64,000 bases of DNA from RQOF01 sp964461135 (GTDB lineage: Bacteria; Calditrichota; Calditrichia; RBG-13-44-9), in contig CAYWTB010000011.1 in NCBI GenBank assembly GCA_964461135.1, positions 1 through 64,000 on the forward strand, in the 5' to 3' direction. A program made the translations under genes and the position numbers. Of the stretch, positions 50,927-59,721 are shown piece by piece. The notes under the pieces are model-generated. The model saw only the letters and a program-made list of their open reading frames with translations, searched no databases and was not told the origin of the DNA. How positions within the stretch are numbered: position 1 is the first letter of the stretch; each line of letters begins with the position of its first letter.

Positions 50927-51913
50927 TTATTTTTCTATTCCGGTAAGAGCTTTTATGTATTGCAGTCTTTCGTACATTTCCGGATCTTTTTTCTTGCTAA
51001 GGCTCAGATTCCCGCGAAAGTCAGGTAAATTTTCATATCCGTTTTTATCCATCCAGTCACTCAGTCCTTCAAGCATCTTTCCCACTACGGGAAATCCGTT
51101 GATATAGATTGTGGAGGCGATTTCCACCACGGTGGCACCAGCCAGTATCTGTTTGATAACCGCCTGGGCATCATGAATACCGGTAGTAGCTGCGAGCTGG
51201 CAATTTACATGTCTGTACAGTATCGAAATCCAGCGTAAGGCCAGACTCATCTCACTGGGATGACTATACCAGTTTGCTCCCACAGTCCGTTTTTTCTTGG
51301 TGTCAATATCAAATTGATAAAACCGGTTAAAGAGAACCAGTGCCTCTATACCTGTTCCGCATATCTGATTGGCAAAGCGGCTGAGGGAAGTAAAATACGG
51401 TCCGATTTTCACTGCCAGGGGAAGGCGTATCTTTTCCCGGGCAGTCCTGATAACTGCCAGAAATTCCTGTTCAATATCCAGGGAAGTTTTTCCCGGATCA
51501 GTAGGCATCAGGGATAAATTCAGTTCAATGGCATCCGCTCCAACTGCTTCTATTTGTTTTGCATATTCAATCCACCACTTGGGTGTAGTACAGTTAATGC
51601 TGGCAATCACCGGAATTTTTACCCCGGCTTTGACTTTTTTTATGAGATCCAGATAATTTTTCGGACCGTATTGAAGGTTCAGTTCGGAAAGAATATAATC
51701 ATATTCCTCAGGATGCTCGCTATACATTCCTTTGTCATTCTTTTCCGCCTCGTCGCGGATAAGTTCTTCAAACAGGGAACGGAGCACAATTGCTCCTGCA
51801 CCCGCCTCTTCGGCTTCCTGCACTCCCTGTAACGACTGGACCAATGTACTGCTGCTTACAATAATGGGATTTTTCAGCTTGAGTCCTAAATATTGAACGC
51901 TTAGGTCTGCCAT
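50927..51913 (-). CDS. dihydroorotate dehydrogenase-like flavoprotein
   Basis: A 328-residue TIM-barrel protein of the PyrD/DHOD superfamily: LKNPIIVSSSTLVQS start, VIASINCTTPKWWIEYAKQ, LAVKIGPYFTSLSRFA, TTGIHDAQAVIKQILAGATVV at the phosphate site. True DHODs have an NxSCPN catalytic loop, which here reads LNLSLMPTDPG, so it is probably not the pyrimidine enzyme. Such dihydroorotate dehydrogenase-like proteins often neighbour 2-oxoacid:ferredoxin oxidoreductases in anaerobes, as here. It has its own promoter and terminator. The reaction is unknown. Confidence 0.85.
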   Translation of the reverse strand: MADLSVQYLGLKLKNPIIVSSSTLVQSLQGVQEAEEAGAGAIVLRSLFEELIRDEAEKNDKGMYSEHPEEYDYILSELNLQYGPKNYLDLIKKVKAGVKIPVIASINCTTPKWWIEYAKQIEAVGADAIELNLSLMPTDPGKTSLDIEQEFLAVIRTAREKIRLPLAVKIGPYFTSLSRFANQICGTGIEALVLFNRFYQFDIDTKKKRTVGANWYSHPSEMSLALRWISILYRHVNCQLAATTGIHDAQAVIKQILAGATVVEIASTIYINGFPVVGKMLEGLSDWMDKNGYENLPDFRGNLSLSKKKDPEMYERLQYIKALTGIEK

Positions 51914-51964
51914 CTTTCCTCCTGTTGGACAGTTTTTCTTCGTTTCAGCATCGTGTGAGCCGCA

Positions 51965-51992
51965 ATTTTAAGGAAAAATTAAAAAATGTCAA
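51965..51992 (-). promoter_or_regulatory. sigma70-like promoter of the DHOD-like gene
   Basis: On the minus strand, TTGACA (51992-51987) and TAAAAT (51970-51965) are separated by 16 bases, a strong match. It lies about 52 bases upstream of the ATG at 51913. Confidence 0.6.
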
Positions 51993-52103
51993 GTTAATAT
52001 TCATTTCATTTAACGGCCGACATCGGGAAGCAGAATTTTCCTTCAAATTTTTATGATAATTTGATTTACCCTGATTGTTTCCGTATTACCGCCACTATGA
52101 CAT

Positions 52104-52658
52104 TTACGGTTTATGGTAAATAAAGTCCTTTTCGATCATTCTGAATGGTATATTTTTTTTATCTTTTTCGGAAAGAACAGGCTCTTTTACCGGCCAGGCA
52201 ATTTTCAGAACGGTATCATTCCATAAAATTCCACGCTCATCCGGCGCGGAATAGTATTCGGAACATTTATATTCAAATTCCGCCGCATCGCTGATCACGC
52301 AAAAACCATGAGCAAAGCCTCTTGGAATAAATACCTGTTTTTTATTTTCGGCCGAGAGATAAATACCCACCCATTTACCAAATGTGGGTGAGTTAAAACG
52401 GATGTCCACCACCACATCGTATACTTCTCCCCTTATCACACGTACCAGTTTATGCTGTCCCGGCTTAACCTGATAATGCAATCCTCTCAGGGTATTTCTG
52501 ACCGATCTGGAATGATTATCCTGGACAAATACCGGTTTTATCCCATGCTTCCGGTATACCTGATGATTATAACTTTCAAAGAAAAACCCCCTCTTATCAT
52601 TAAAAACATCGGGTTCAATCAGAAGGATTTCCGGAATTTCACATTCTGTAATTTTCAT
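52104..52658 (-). CDS. rfbC: dTDP-4-dehydrorhamnose 3,5-epimerase
   Basis: RmlC/RfbC cupin epimerase that converts dTDP-4-keto-6-deoxyglucose to the rhamnose precursor for surface polysaccharide. Family motifs are DKRGFFFESYN, FVQDNHSRSVRNTLRGLHYQ, with the catalytic His in GLHYQ, the GEVYDVVVDIR stretch with the conserved Asp, and FIPRGFAHGFCV. The length of 184 residues is typical. No rmlA, rmlB or rmlD is in the window, so the rest of the pathway lies elsewhere. It is divergent from the B12 operon. Confidence 0.94.
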   Translation of the reverse strand: MKITECEIPEILLIEPDVFNDKRGFFFESYNHQVYRKHGIKPVFVQDNHSRSVRNTLRGLHYQVKPGQHKLVRVIRGEVYDVVVDIRFNSPTFGKWVGIYLSAENKKQVFIPRGFAHGFCVISDAAEFEYKCSEYYSAPDERGILWNDTVLKIAWPVKEPVLSEKDKKNIPFRMIEKDFIYHKP

Positions 52659-52800
52659 CGCTGTCTCTCCACGGTCAAATGTGTAATTATATTAAAATCA
52701 TTCCCTGGAAGAAAGAAGGAAATACAAAAATTGAAATTGATTTAGGAAGCAGGTCTATCTATATTGAGTTGTTAATGGTCTTTGACAATTGATCCTTAAT

Positions 52801-52950
52801 CATTCCGGTTACGGGAAGCGCGGTGAGAATCCGCCACTGCCCCGCAACTGTGAAGGAGGACGAGCGCTCAATCTGCCACTGTCCCAACAGGGAAGGGATG
52901 GGAAGGCGAGCCAGTAGGATGAATCCTGAGTCAGGAGACCGGCCGGAATG
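52801..52950 (+). ncRNA. cobalamin riboswitch
   Basis: The outer stem P1 is CATTCCGG at 52801-52808 with CCGGAATG at 52943-52950. Inside are the conserved core (GGTGAGAATCCGCCACTG, then CCCCGCAACTGTGAAGG) and the B12 box AGTCAGGAGACCGGCC at 52929-52944. A terminator follows at 53023-53055, so B12 binding probably stops transcription of the uptake operon behind it. Confidence 0.95.
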
Positions 52951-53022
52951 AAGCACCCTTGTAAAACCTTCGCGGGAAGGTTGGGACAGCAACATGAATG
53001 TTCCAGAATATGACTCATATTG

Positions 53023-53055
53023 GCCCCAATCTTTCATTCGAAGATTGGGGCTTTT
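53023..53055 (+). terminator. riboswitch-controlled terminator
   Basis: GCCCCAATCTT at 53023-53033 pairs with AAGATTGGGGC at 53041-53051 around a seven-base loop and is followed by TTTT. It sits between the cobalamin riboswitch and btuB. It is the likely expression platform; an additional short hairpin, CCTTC-GCGG-GAAGG, lies near 52967-52980. Confidence 0.85.
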
Positions 53056-53111
53056 AATTTATAGTATTTTCAAATGGATGGAGAAATGATTAAAAACTTA
53101 TAATTGACTGC

Positions 53112-55355
53112 ATGTGTCTAAAAAAATTTAAGCTGATGAGGATTCCACACTTTTTCAGGAGCATTTTCATCCTGTTGCTCTGGCTGGCACTTCAATATGC
53201 TATTGGCCTTCTGTACGGACAGAGTTCCATACGCTTGCATGGTTATGTTTCCGATGCCTCAAATGGCGAACCGGTAGCCGGGGCGATTATACAGGTGGTC
53301 AATTCCGCTTTTATGGAAATCAGTAAAGAGGACGGATATTTCACCATAGAAAATTTACCACCGGGAACCTATGACATCAGCGTTTCGCATCTGGGATATC
53401 AATCTATTGAATTAAACCGGATAGTTATCACCGCAGACCAGCCCCGGCGAATTCTCATAAAGCTGTTGCAGGATCCCTTGCAATCCGATTCTGTATACGT
53501 TTTTGCCACTGCGGTTAACCCGGCAACGGATATGGACGGTGAAAAAATTATCCTGACAGGAGATAAGATAGAACAGCTGAAAAAACTGGGCCTTCCCGGG
53601 GTTCTGCAACAGGTTGCAGGACTTCAGATTCAGACCGGCAATGGGGGAGCCGGCAACATGATTATTCGGATCCACGGCGGATCCGGCAGTCAGGTACTGA
53701 TCCTGCTGGATGGCCAGCGCCTCAATAACCCCCAGACGGGAGAAGTGGATTTGAACCTCCTTCCTCTGGAATTAATTGATAAAATTGAAATTACACCCCA
53801 TGGGAACACCGCTGTTTACGGTAATAATGCTTTTGACGGAATCATCAATTTTAAAACCAGGAAAACGTCGGAAAGGGCAGGAGGGGATATTAAATCTTAT
53901 CTCGGTTCTTTTTCAACCGCCGGTGGCGATGTAACCCTGAATTTCGATATCAGCGGTGTGGAATTTTTAACTAATTATCACCAAGATTATTCCGAACAGA
54001 ATTTTCAGTACCAGCATGAGGGGGAGAAATTTACCCGTGAAAATGCCTGGACCAGAAATCAGAAATTTTTTTCAAAACTGACTTACCGTCACACGGCTAA
54101 TGAGTTGAATATGCTTTTGAACTATAGTCAGGGTCAGCAGGGATTACCCTCATCTTTTTATGAAGAGATGCTTCATCATGATGCGTGGTCGAATTTTAAA
54201 TTTACGACCTTTCAATTGAATGACCGCTGGCTTATCAACAACACATTCTTTGTAAGGACTCTGCTGGGATATCATAAACTGGATCAATTTTTTAATAATG
54301 GACAAGATCCTTCTCCGTTCACCCGTTATAAATCCAGGCAGAAAAACAATCTCTATGAAGCCAAATCAGAGGTATTTTATCAACTGCATCCATCCGTCAG
54401 TTCCAGAATGGGTGTGAATGTTCTGCGAGAACAGCTGGAAAGCGAGAATCTTTTGTACCCGCAATACAGTATCGGAAACAGAAACCGTAATACATTTTCG
54501 ATCTATGGGAGCAGTGAATGGTCCTTTTCTTTTCTGGCCAGGATTTTGAAAGCCAATAACTGGCGTGCTGCTGCCCGATATGAAAAATATTTCAATCTGC
54601 CCGCTAAAATCTATCCTTTTTTCGGTTTTTCAATTACACCTTATTATTTATCGTTCATCAGTATATCCGGCAGCTGGGCCCGCGCAATTCGCTATCCGGA
54701 TTTCAACAGTCTGTTCTGGAAGGGCGATGCCCGTTCCCGGGGTAATCCCGATCTGCTGCCGGAACGCAAGGATCAGTGGAATATAAGTTTGAGGACAACC
54801 TGGTCCAATCCGTTAATTTCCTCCCTTTCCGTTTATTATTTTTCGGAGAATATAGAAGATCTGATCTTCTGGCACCGGAATGTGCAGGGAATCTGGGAAC
54901 CGCGAAATGAACAGAAGGTCCACAAACAAGGGTTGGATTTTCAGCTGGATCAGATCCTTATCCGGCAGCATCTTCAGTGGAAATTAAGTTACAGTTATAT
55001 TGATGCTCTCAACAAGAGTGATGAACCCAATCGTTATGATAAACAGATAGTTTTCGTTCCTCAACATAGTCTCTCATCCTCCATCCAGGGACAGCTGAAA
55101 GCAATTCAACTTCTGCTTTTGTACAGATATGTCAGTGAGCGGCATGTAACGGCCGCCAATACCGGCATACCGCTGCATTCCTATAATGTCTGGGACATTC
55201 TGGCCTCATATGACTGGATCATTGGCGAATTCAAACTGGAATTAGGTGGCGCACTTAAAAATCTTAGCGGGACAAATTATGAACTGATACGGGGATACCC
55301 CATGCCGGGCCGGGAGTTCCAACTATCCCTGGCTCTTAAATACCATTCAAATTGA
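53112..55355 (+). CDS. btuB: TonB-dependent outer-membrane receptor (BtuB-like)
   Basis: A 747-residue TonB-dependent receptor, very probably for cobalamin because it lies directly behind a B12 riboswitch. After a signal peptide (about 1-36) comes a carboxypeptidase-regulatory-like domain (LHGYVSDASNGEPVAGAI, PPGTYDISVSHLGYQS), then the plug domain (IRIHGGSGSQVLILLDGQRLNNP) and a 22-strand-type barrel ending in an aromatic residue pattern. The N-terminal domain is typical of FCB-group receptors. ATG 53136 (MRIPHF) is an alternative start. It reaches TonB of the inner membrane for energy. Confidence 0.9.
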   Translation: MCLKKFKLMRIPHFFRSIFILLLWLALQYAIGLLYGQSSIRLHGYVSDASNGEPVAGAIIQVVNSAFMEISKEDGYFTIENLPPGTYDISVSHLGYQSIELNRIVITADQPRRILIKLLQDPLQSDSVYVFATAVNPATDMDGEKIILTGDKIEQLKKLGLPGVLQQVAGLQIQTGNGGAGNMIIRIHGGSGSQVLILLDGQRLNNPQTGEVDLNLLPLELIDKIEITPHGNTAVYGNNAFDGIINFKTRKTSERAGGDIKSYLGSFSTAGGDVTLNFDISGVEFLTNYHQDYSEQNFQYQHEGEKFTRENAWTRNQKFFSKLTYRHTANELNMLLNYSQGQQGLPSSFYEEMLHHDAWSNFKFTTFQLNDRWLINNTFFVRTLLGYHKLDQFFNNGQDPSPFTRYKSRQKNNLYEAKSEVFYQLHPSVSSRMGVNVLREQLESENLLYPQYSIGNRNRNTFSIYGSSEWSFSFLARILKANNWRAAARYEKYFNLPAKIYPFFGFSITPYYLSFISISGSWARAIRYPDFNSLFWKGDARSRGNPDLLPERKDQWNISLRTTWSNPLISSLSVYYFSENIEDLIFWHRNVQGIWEPRNEQKVHKQGLDFQLDQILIRQHLQWKLSYSYIDALNKSDEPNRYDKQIVFVPQHSLSSSIQGQLKAIQLLLLYRYVSERHVTAANTGIPLHSYNVWDILASYDWIIGEFKLELGGALKNLSGTNYELIRGYPMPGREFQLSLALKYHSN

Positions 55356-55369
55356 TGGAGAACAGATTT

Positions 55370-56644
55370 ATGAAGATTTTTACAATGGTATTTCTGATGA
55401 TGATGACATTGCAAATTCATGCTCAATTGTCCAGAAGTGCTTATGTGGTGAATACCCTGGGAGAAGATCTGACGGTGATAGACTTGAAAAATCAGGTAGT
55501 TCGTTCTCCCTCCATTCCCCTCGGCTATTTGCCCAACAGTGTGAAAATACGAAATGAAAAAGCCTATAGTGTTATTTCCGGTTCCAACGAAATACATATA
55601 TTAAATCTGCAAACATTAATTCCGGCAGGGACTATTTCACTTTCGGCAGGAACAAATCCTTATGACATTGATTTTATTAATGATTCGATTGCAGTTGTCA
55701 GCCAGTTGTTTGCCAATCAGGTGGCATTTGTAAATGTAAATACCCGGAATGTCAGCAGAACTGTTGACGTTGGTATGGGACCGCAGGGAGTGAAATATTT
55801 TGAAGGCCGTCTGTATGTGGCAAATTCCGGATTCAATGGATCGGGCTATGATCCTGGTAAAATCAGTGTTATAGACCTGACGGACTATTCCGTTTCCTTT
55901 ATCCCGGTTGCGCTGAATCCGCAGTCTCTCGATGTTGACGGGAACGGACACATTATAGTTACCTGTTCGGGGGATTATAATTCCGTGAGTGCACAGCTGG
56001 ATATAATTGATCCTGATTCAGCCTCTGTTATTTTTTCACAGCCGCTGGCGATTCCGGTTACCAATATTTTTATAAATGCCAGTAATAAGGCATTTCTGGC
56101 AACCTACATATCCCGTGTGATGGTGTATGATTTGTCCCGCCGTCAGTTTATACGTGACCAGGATGATGCCCTCCCGGGTGGACCGGGAGTTGCCTTCGAT
56201 GCCCTGGATAATGCCTATATCTGCCATTTTGATGAAGATTCGGTTTATGCATATTCACCTGCTTATGAGAAAATAGGTGGCTTTCAGGTTGGCGACGGCC
56301 CCGTTTCCATCGCAGTTTATGATCCGGCATTTTCAGTGCTGAAAGCCGAAGATGCAAATCTGCCGGAACAGCTGGATGTGTCACCCAATTTCCCCAATCC
56401 GTTTAATCCCTCAACAACCATTGAATTTCGTCTCAGGGACATTCAAAAAGTCTCATTGGAAATTCTTGATATAAAGGGTAGCCTGATCCGTGAACTGGTA
56501 AACGGTGTGCTTTCCGCCGGGAGTCACCGGATTTCCTGGGATGGCAGAAACAGTGCGGGGAAAACGGTTGCTTCAGGGATTTATTTTTACCGGATTCGGG
56601 CTTCGCAGCATGTGAAAACAGGAAAAATGAATCTGATCCGATGA
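55370..56644 (+). CDS. secreted YncE-like beta-propeller with sorting domain
   Basis: A 424-residue exported protein. MKIFTMVFLMMMTLQIHAQ is the signal peptide; GGAG nine bases upstream selects ATG 55370. The body is a seven-bladed YncE/40-residue YVTN-type beta-propeller (SGSNEIHILNLQTL, GMGPQGVKYFEGRLYVANSG). The last 80 residues are a FlgD-like/type A sorting domain with NFPNPFNPSTTIEF and DIKGSLIREL, ending in GKMNLIR, as used by type IX-like secretion in FCB bacteria. Its place in a B12 operon suggests surface binding of corrinoid, as inference only. Confidence 0.8.
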   Translation: MKIFTMVFLMMMTLQIHAQLSRSAYVVNTLGEDLTVIDLKNQVVRSPSIPLGYLPNSVKIRNEKAYSVISGSNEIHILNLQTLIPAGTISLSAGTNPYDIDFINDSIAVVSQLFANQVAFVNVNTRNVSRTVDVGMGPQGVKYFEGRLYVANSGFNGSGYDPGKISVIDLTDYSVSFIPVALNPQSLDVDGNGHIIVTCSGDYNSVSAQLDIIDPDSASVIFSQPLAIPVTNIFINASNKAFLATYISRVMVYDLSRRQFIRDQDDALPGGPGVAFDALDNAYICHFDEDSVYAYSPAYEKIGGFQVGDGPVSIAVYDPAFSVLKAEDANLPEQLDVSPNFPNPFNPSTTIEFRLRDIQKVSLEILDIKGSLIRELVNGVLSAGSHRISWDGRNSAGKTVASGIYFYRIRASQHVKTGKMNLIR

Positions 56645-56677
56645 AATTTTACTCCCGTACTGTGACAGGGCTTAGTT

Positions 56678-56863
56678 ATGTATGAGAAATATATTGAATC
56701 TCCCTGCGTAAATACCTGTAAAATTGACCGAAATACCAGTTTCTGTATTGGCTGTTATCGTACTTTGCAGGAAATTGCCGCCTGGTCACGGTTGGCGGAA
56801 TCAGAAAAAGTCGCCATATTAAAAGGGGTTAAGTTACGCAAAACCCGGCAGTTGCTTACTTAA
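56678..56863 (+). CDS. DUF1289-family small Fe-S protein
   Basis: A 61-residue protein of the DUF1289 family: SPCVNTCKIDRNTSFCIGCYRT with four conserved cysteines and the conserved TLQEIAAW. The cysteine pattern suggests an iron-sulfur or zinc site. The function is unknown across the family. It sits between the beta-propeller and btuF genes in the B12 uptake operon, at 33 and 13 bases, and so is probably co-transcribed. Confidence 0.85.
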   Translation: MYEKYIESPCVNTCKIDRNTSFCIGCYRTLQEIAAWSRLAESEKVAILKGVKLRKTRQLLT

Positions 56864-56876
56864 AAAGGTCAATCTT

Positions 56877-57782
56877 TTGTTTAAATTTTTAACATGCCAT
56901 GCAGGAAAAAAACACCGTGTGAACGGGTTTATACTGCTTATTTACACTTTGATGGTCGTGGCAGTTCCTGCAGGATTTTCCCGGGAAAGCAGCCAGCGGG
57001 TTATCGCGCTGGCGCCCCATCCAACGGAACTCATGTATAAACTGGGAGTGGGAAATCTGCTGGTGGGGAGAAGTGATTTTTGTGTCTATCCACCGGCAGC
57101 CCTGGACATTGAGCCGGTTGGGGGATATCTGAATATTGATTACGAAAAAATTGTTCATCTGAATCCCGATTATATTCTGCAGTTTCCCAACAGCGAAAAC
57201 CGTCGTAAACTGGAAGAGCTCGGTTTCACCGTGGTGGATTTACCCAATGAAACTGTGGATCAGATTCTGCAAAGTATCCGAAAAGCCGGTATGTTATTTC
57301 AGCGGGAGAAAGAGGCGGACCGCTTAATAGAAGGCATCCGGGATACTTTAGGGATGGTATGTCCTGCGGATACAGCCATCCGGCCGGTGAAGGGGTTGCT
57401 GGTTGTGGGGCGGCAGCCGGGCAGTCTTGCGCAACTCTACGTAGCAGGTAAAGATACCTATCTGAGTGAAATCTGGGAAGCATGTGGAGGGGTTAACGTT
57501 ATGGATGCCGGCCCGACGCGTTACTTTTCAGTGAATAAGGAAGACCTGTTAAAAACAGAGATTAATGTTATTCTGGAGTTTCATCCCGACTGGGATCTGA
57601 CTCTCCAGAGAATTCAAAGGGAAAAAATGGCCTGGAACCTGTTCAGTAATCTGGAGGCAGTAAAGGAGGGCGGTATTTATTTATTTTCAGATCGGTTCTA
57701 TGTGATTCCCGGGCCCCGAATCAGTCTCATTTCAGTAAAATTTCATGAAATTATACAGAATTTTTTAAAAAAACAAAAATGA
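56877..57782 (+). CDS. btuF: periplasmic cobalamin-binding protein
   Basis: Substrate-binding protein of the BtuF/Fep family (helical-backbone class III), 301 residues. A signal peptide or lipid anchor is at the N-terminus (FILLIYTLMVVAVPAGFS). Family signatures are VIALAPHPTELMYKLGVGNLLVGRSDF, core APHPTELMYKLGVG, and LNPDYILQF. It captures corrinoid in the periplasm for BtuCD. TTG 56877 has AAGG nine bases upstream; GTG 56919 is an alternative start. It overlaps btuD by four bases (ATGA), so the three genes are coupled. Confidence 0.88.
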   Translation: MFKFLTCHAGKKHRVNGFILLIYTLMVVAVPAGFSRESSQRVIALAPHPTELMYKLGVGNLLVGRSDFCVYPPAALDIEPVGGYLNIDYEKIVHLNPDYILQFPNSENRRKLEELGFTVVDLPNETVDQILQSIRKAGMLFQREKEADRLIEGIRDTLGMVCPADTAIRPVKGLLVVGRQPGSLAQLYVAGKDTYLSEIWEACGGVNVMDAGPTRYFSVNKEDLLKTEINVILEFHPDWDLTLQRIQREKMAWNLFSNLEAVKEGGIYLFSDRFYVIPGPRISLISVKFHEIIQNFLKKQK

Positions 57783-58573
57783 TCCGGTTTGATAAGGTAA
57801 ATTTTTCTTACAATAATCATTTTTCACTGAAAAATCTTGATTTTTCCGTAAGAGACGGTGAGTTTCTGGGGATCATCGGTCCTAACGGCGCCGGAAAATC
57901 GACTCTGCTCAAACTTATCGATCGTCTCCTTCATCCGCTGTCCGGACAAATTTCCATAAATGGAAAAGTCCTGCAACATTACACCCGCAAAGAACTTGCC
58001 AGAATCATCGGGTTCGTACCTCAGGAATTCACCAGTTTATTCCAGTTTACGGCTCTGGATATTGTGATGATGGGGCGGTTTCCCCATCAAAGAGCACTGG
58101 CTTTCGATTCTCTAGAGGACCGCCGGATTTCTCTGGATGCCATGGAGTCCACCGATTGTCTTGATGTAAAAGAACGGGATTTCAAGACCCTGAGCGGGGG
58201 TGAGCGTCAGCGGGTGGTTTTGGCCTCCGCACTGGCGCAGGAACCGCTTATTCTTCTTCTGGATGAACCAACCTCCGCCCTGGATATCCGGCATCAGATC
58301 CATTTTTATAAAATTCTGCGTAAACTCCGTCAAGAGCGCGGGATGACCATTCTAACCGTCACCCACGATATCAACCTGGCGGCCCAGTTTTGTGAACGTA
58401 TCCTGGTAATAAAGCGGGGACAGATTGTTGCGGACGGCCCGGTCCCCCTGGTCATGAAAAAAGAGATTCTGGAAACCGTTTATGATATTCCGGTTGAGAT
58501 TATTCAACATCCTGCTACCGGGTTACCGGTAATTTATCCCCGCCTGAAACCAGAGGACAGTACTCGTAAATGA
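57779..58573 (+). CDS. btuD: cobalamin ABC transporter ATP-binding protein
   Basis: A 264-residue ABC ATPase of the iron-siderophore/B12 family. The Walker A is GPNGAGKSTLLK, the signature LSGGERQRV, the Walker B LILLLDEPTSALD and the switch His is in VTHDINLAA. The Q-loop is GFVPQEF. It overlaps both btuF and btuC by four bases each. It energises corrinoid import through BtuC. Confidence 0.95.
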   Translation: MIRFDKVNFSYNNHFSLKNLDFSVRDGEFLGIIGPNGAGKSTLLKLIDRLLHPLSGQISINGKVLQHYTRKELARIIGFVPQEFTSLFQFTALDIVMMGRFPHQRALAFDSLEDRRISLDAMESTDCLDVKERDFKTLSGGERQRVVLASALAQEPLILLLDEPTSALDIRHQIHFYKILRKLRQERGMTILTVTHDINLAAQFCERILVIKRGQIVADGPVPLVMKKEILETVYDIPVEIIQHPATGLPVIYPRLKPEDSTRK

Positions 58574-59565
58574 CCACACATTTAAAGAAAATATGGTTAC
58601 TGGGATTTATTTTTCTTCTGTTTATCGCCACTCTCATGATCACACCATTTATAGGTTCTCAACACCTGGATTACCGGCAGGTCCTGCACTATCTGGAAGG
58701 AATGGTAACGGCGGATGGGACCATCTTCTTTCGCATACGTATACCACGGATTTTGCTGGCATGTATCACAGGTGCATCCTTTTCCCTGGCAGGGTTGATT
58801 TTTCAGGCATTGTTGCGTAATCCCCTGGCCACACCCTATACACTGGGTGTATCATCCGGCGGAGCATTGGGAGCAGTCCTGATGATAAAACTGGGACTCA
58901 GCTTCTCCGTGCTGGGGTTCACCACTATCCAGACAGCTGCTTTCTGTGGAAGTTTGCTGACTATAATCCTGGTTTTTTATCTGGCCCGCCGCCAAAAACG
59001 GATTGCGGTACATACCATGATACTGGCCGGTGTCACCATTAGCTATTTTTTCGGGGCCCTGATCCTGCTGCTCCATTTCCTGGCAGATTTTACTGAAACC
59101 CGTCAGATGATCCGCTGGATGATGGGTGGTCTGGATGTAGTGGATCCCGGGTTGATTTGGAAATCTCTTCCCTTGCTGGTAGTGAGTTTTATTATTTTGT
59201 TTTACCATGCCCGTATGCTTAATATTCTCAGCACTTCGGAAGAAACCGCCTGGAGCAAGGGCGTTTCCGTGGACCGGGTGCAGAAAATTTCCTTTCTGCT
59301 GGCCTCCCTGATTACCGGACTGGTGGTCGCCATCAGCGGTCCTATCGGATTTGTCGGATTGATTGTTCCCCATTTCCTGCGGATTCTGCTGGGTCTGGAT
59401 CATCGCTATCTGATTCCTGCCGCCATATTTGGCGGAGGTGCATTTCTGACGGTTTGTGATACCTTCGCCAGGACCATCATGGCTCCGGTGGATATCCCTG
59501 TGGGAATTATTACCGCCATTCTGGGCGGCCCTTTTTTCCTCTGGATTCTGGTTCGCAGAACTTAA
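58570..59565 (+). CDS. btuC: cobalamin ABC transporter permease
   Basis: A 331-residue FecCD/BtuC-type permease with about ten transmembrane helices. Family motifs are FFRIRIPRILLACITGASFSLAGLIFQALLRNPLATPYTLGVSSGGALG, represented by the core RIPRILLACITGASFSLAG, and the conserved GPIGFVGLIVPHFLR. The start overlaps the btuD stop by four bases. It is the last gene of the B12 operon. Dimerises with BtuD for transport. Confidence 0.94.
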   Translation: MTTHLKKIWLLGFIFLLFIATLMITPFIGSQHLDYRQVLHYLEGMVTADGTIFFRIRIPRILLACITGASFSLAGLIFQALLRNPLATPYTLGVSSGGALGAVLMIKLGLSFSVLGFTTIQTAAFCGSLLTIILVFYLARRQKRIAVHTMILAGVTISYFFGALILLLHFLADFTETRQMIRWMMGGLDVVDPGLIWKSLPLLVVSFIILFYHARMLNILSTSEETAWSKGVSVDRVQKISFLLASLITGLVVAISGPIGFVGLIVPHFLRILLGLDHRYLIPAAIFGGGAFLTVCDTFARTIMAPVDIPVGIITAILGGPFFLWILVRRT

Positions 59566-59721
59566 ATCCTGAATCGAACTTATTATTGTCCTGAACGTAT
59601 CGATAATACTACAAAAAATACAGTTTTTATTTTGTTTTTCTTGTCTTTATTTTTGAACAACAAATTCGGAGATATGAACTGAGCAACTGCTACGAGCGAA
59701 TGAATTTACATATGGTAGATA

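Noticed and set aside
50927..51913. Pyrimidine biosynthesis enzyme PyrD
   Set aside because: The NxSCPN catalytic loop of true dihydroorotate dehydrogenases is absent and the neighbours are VOR genes, not pyrimidine genes.
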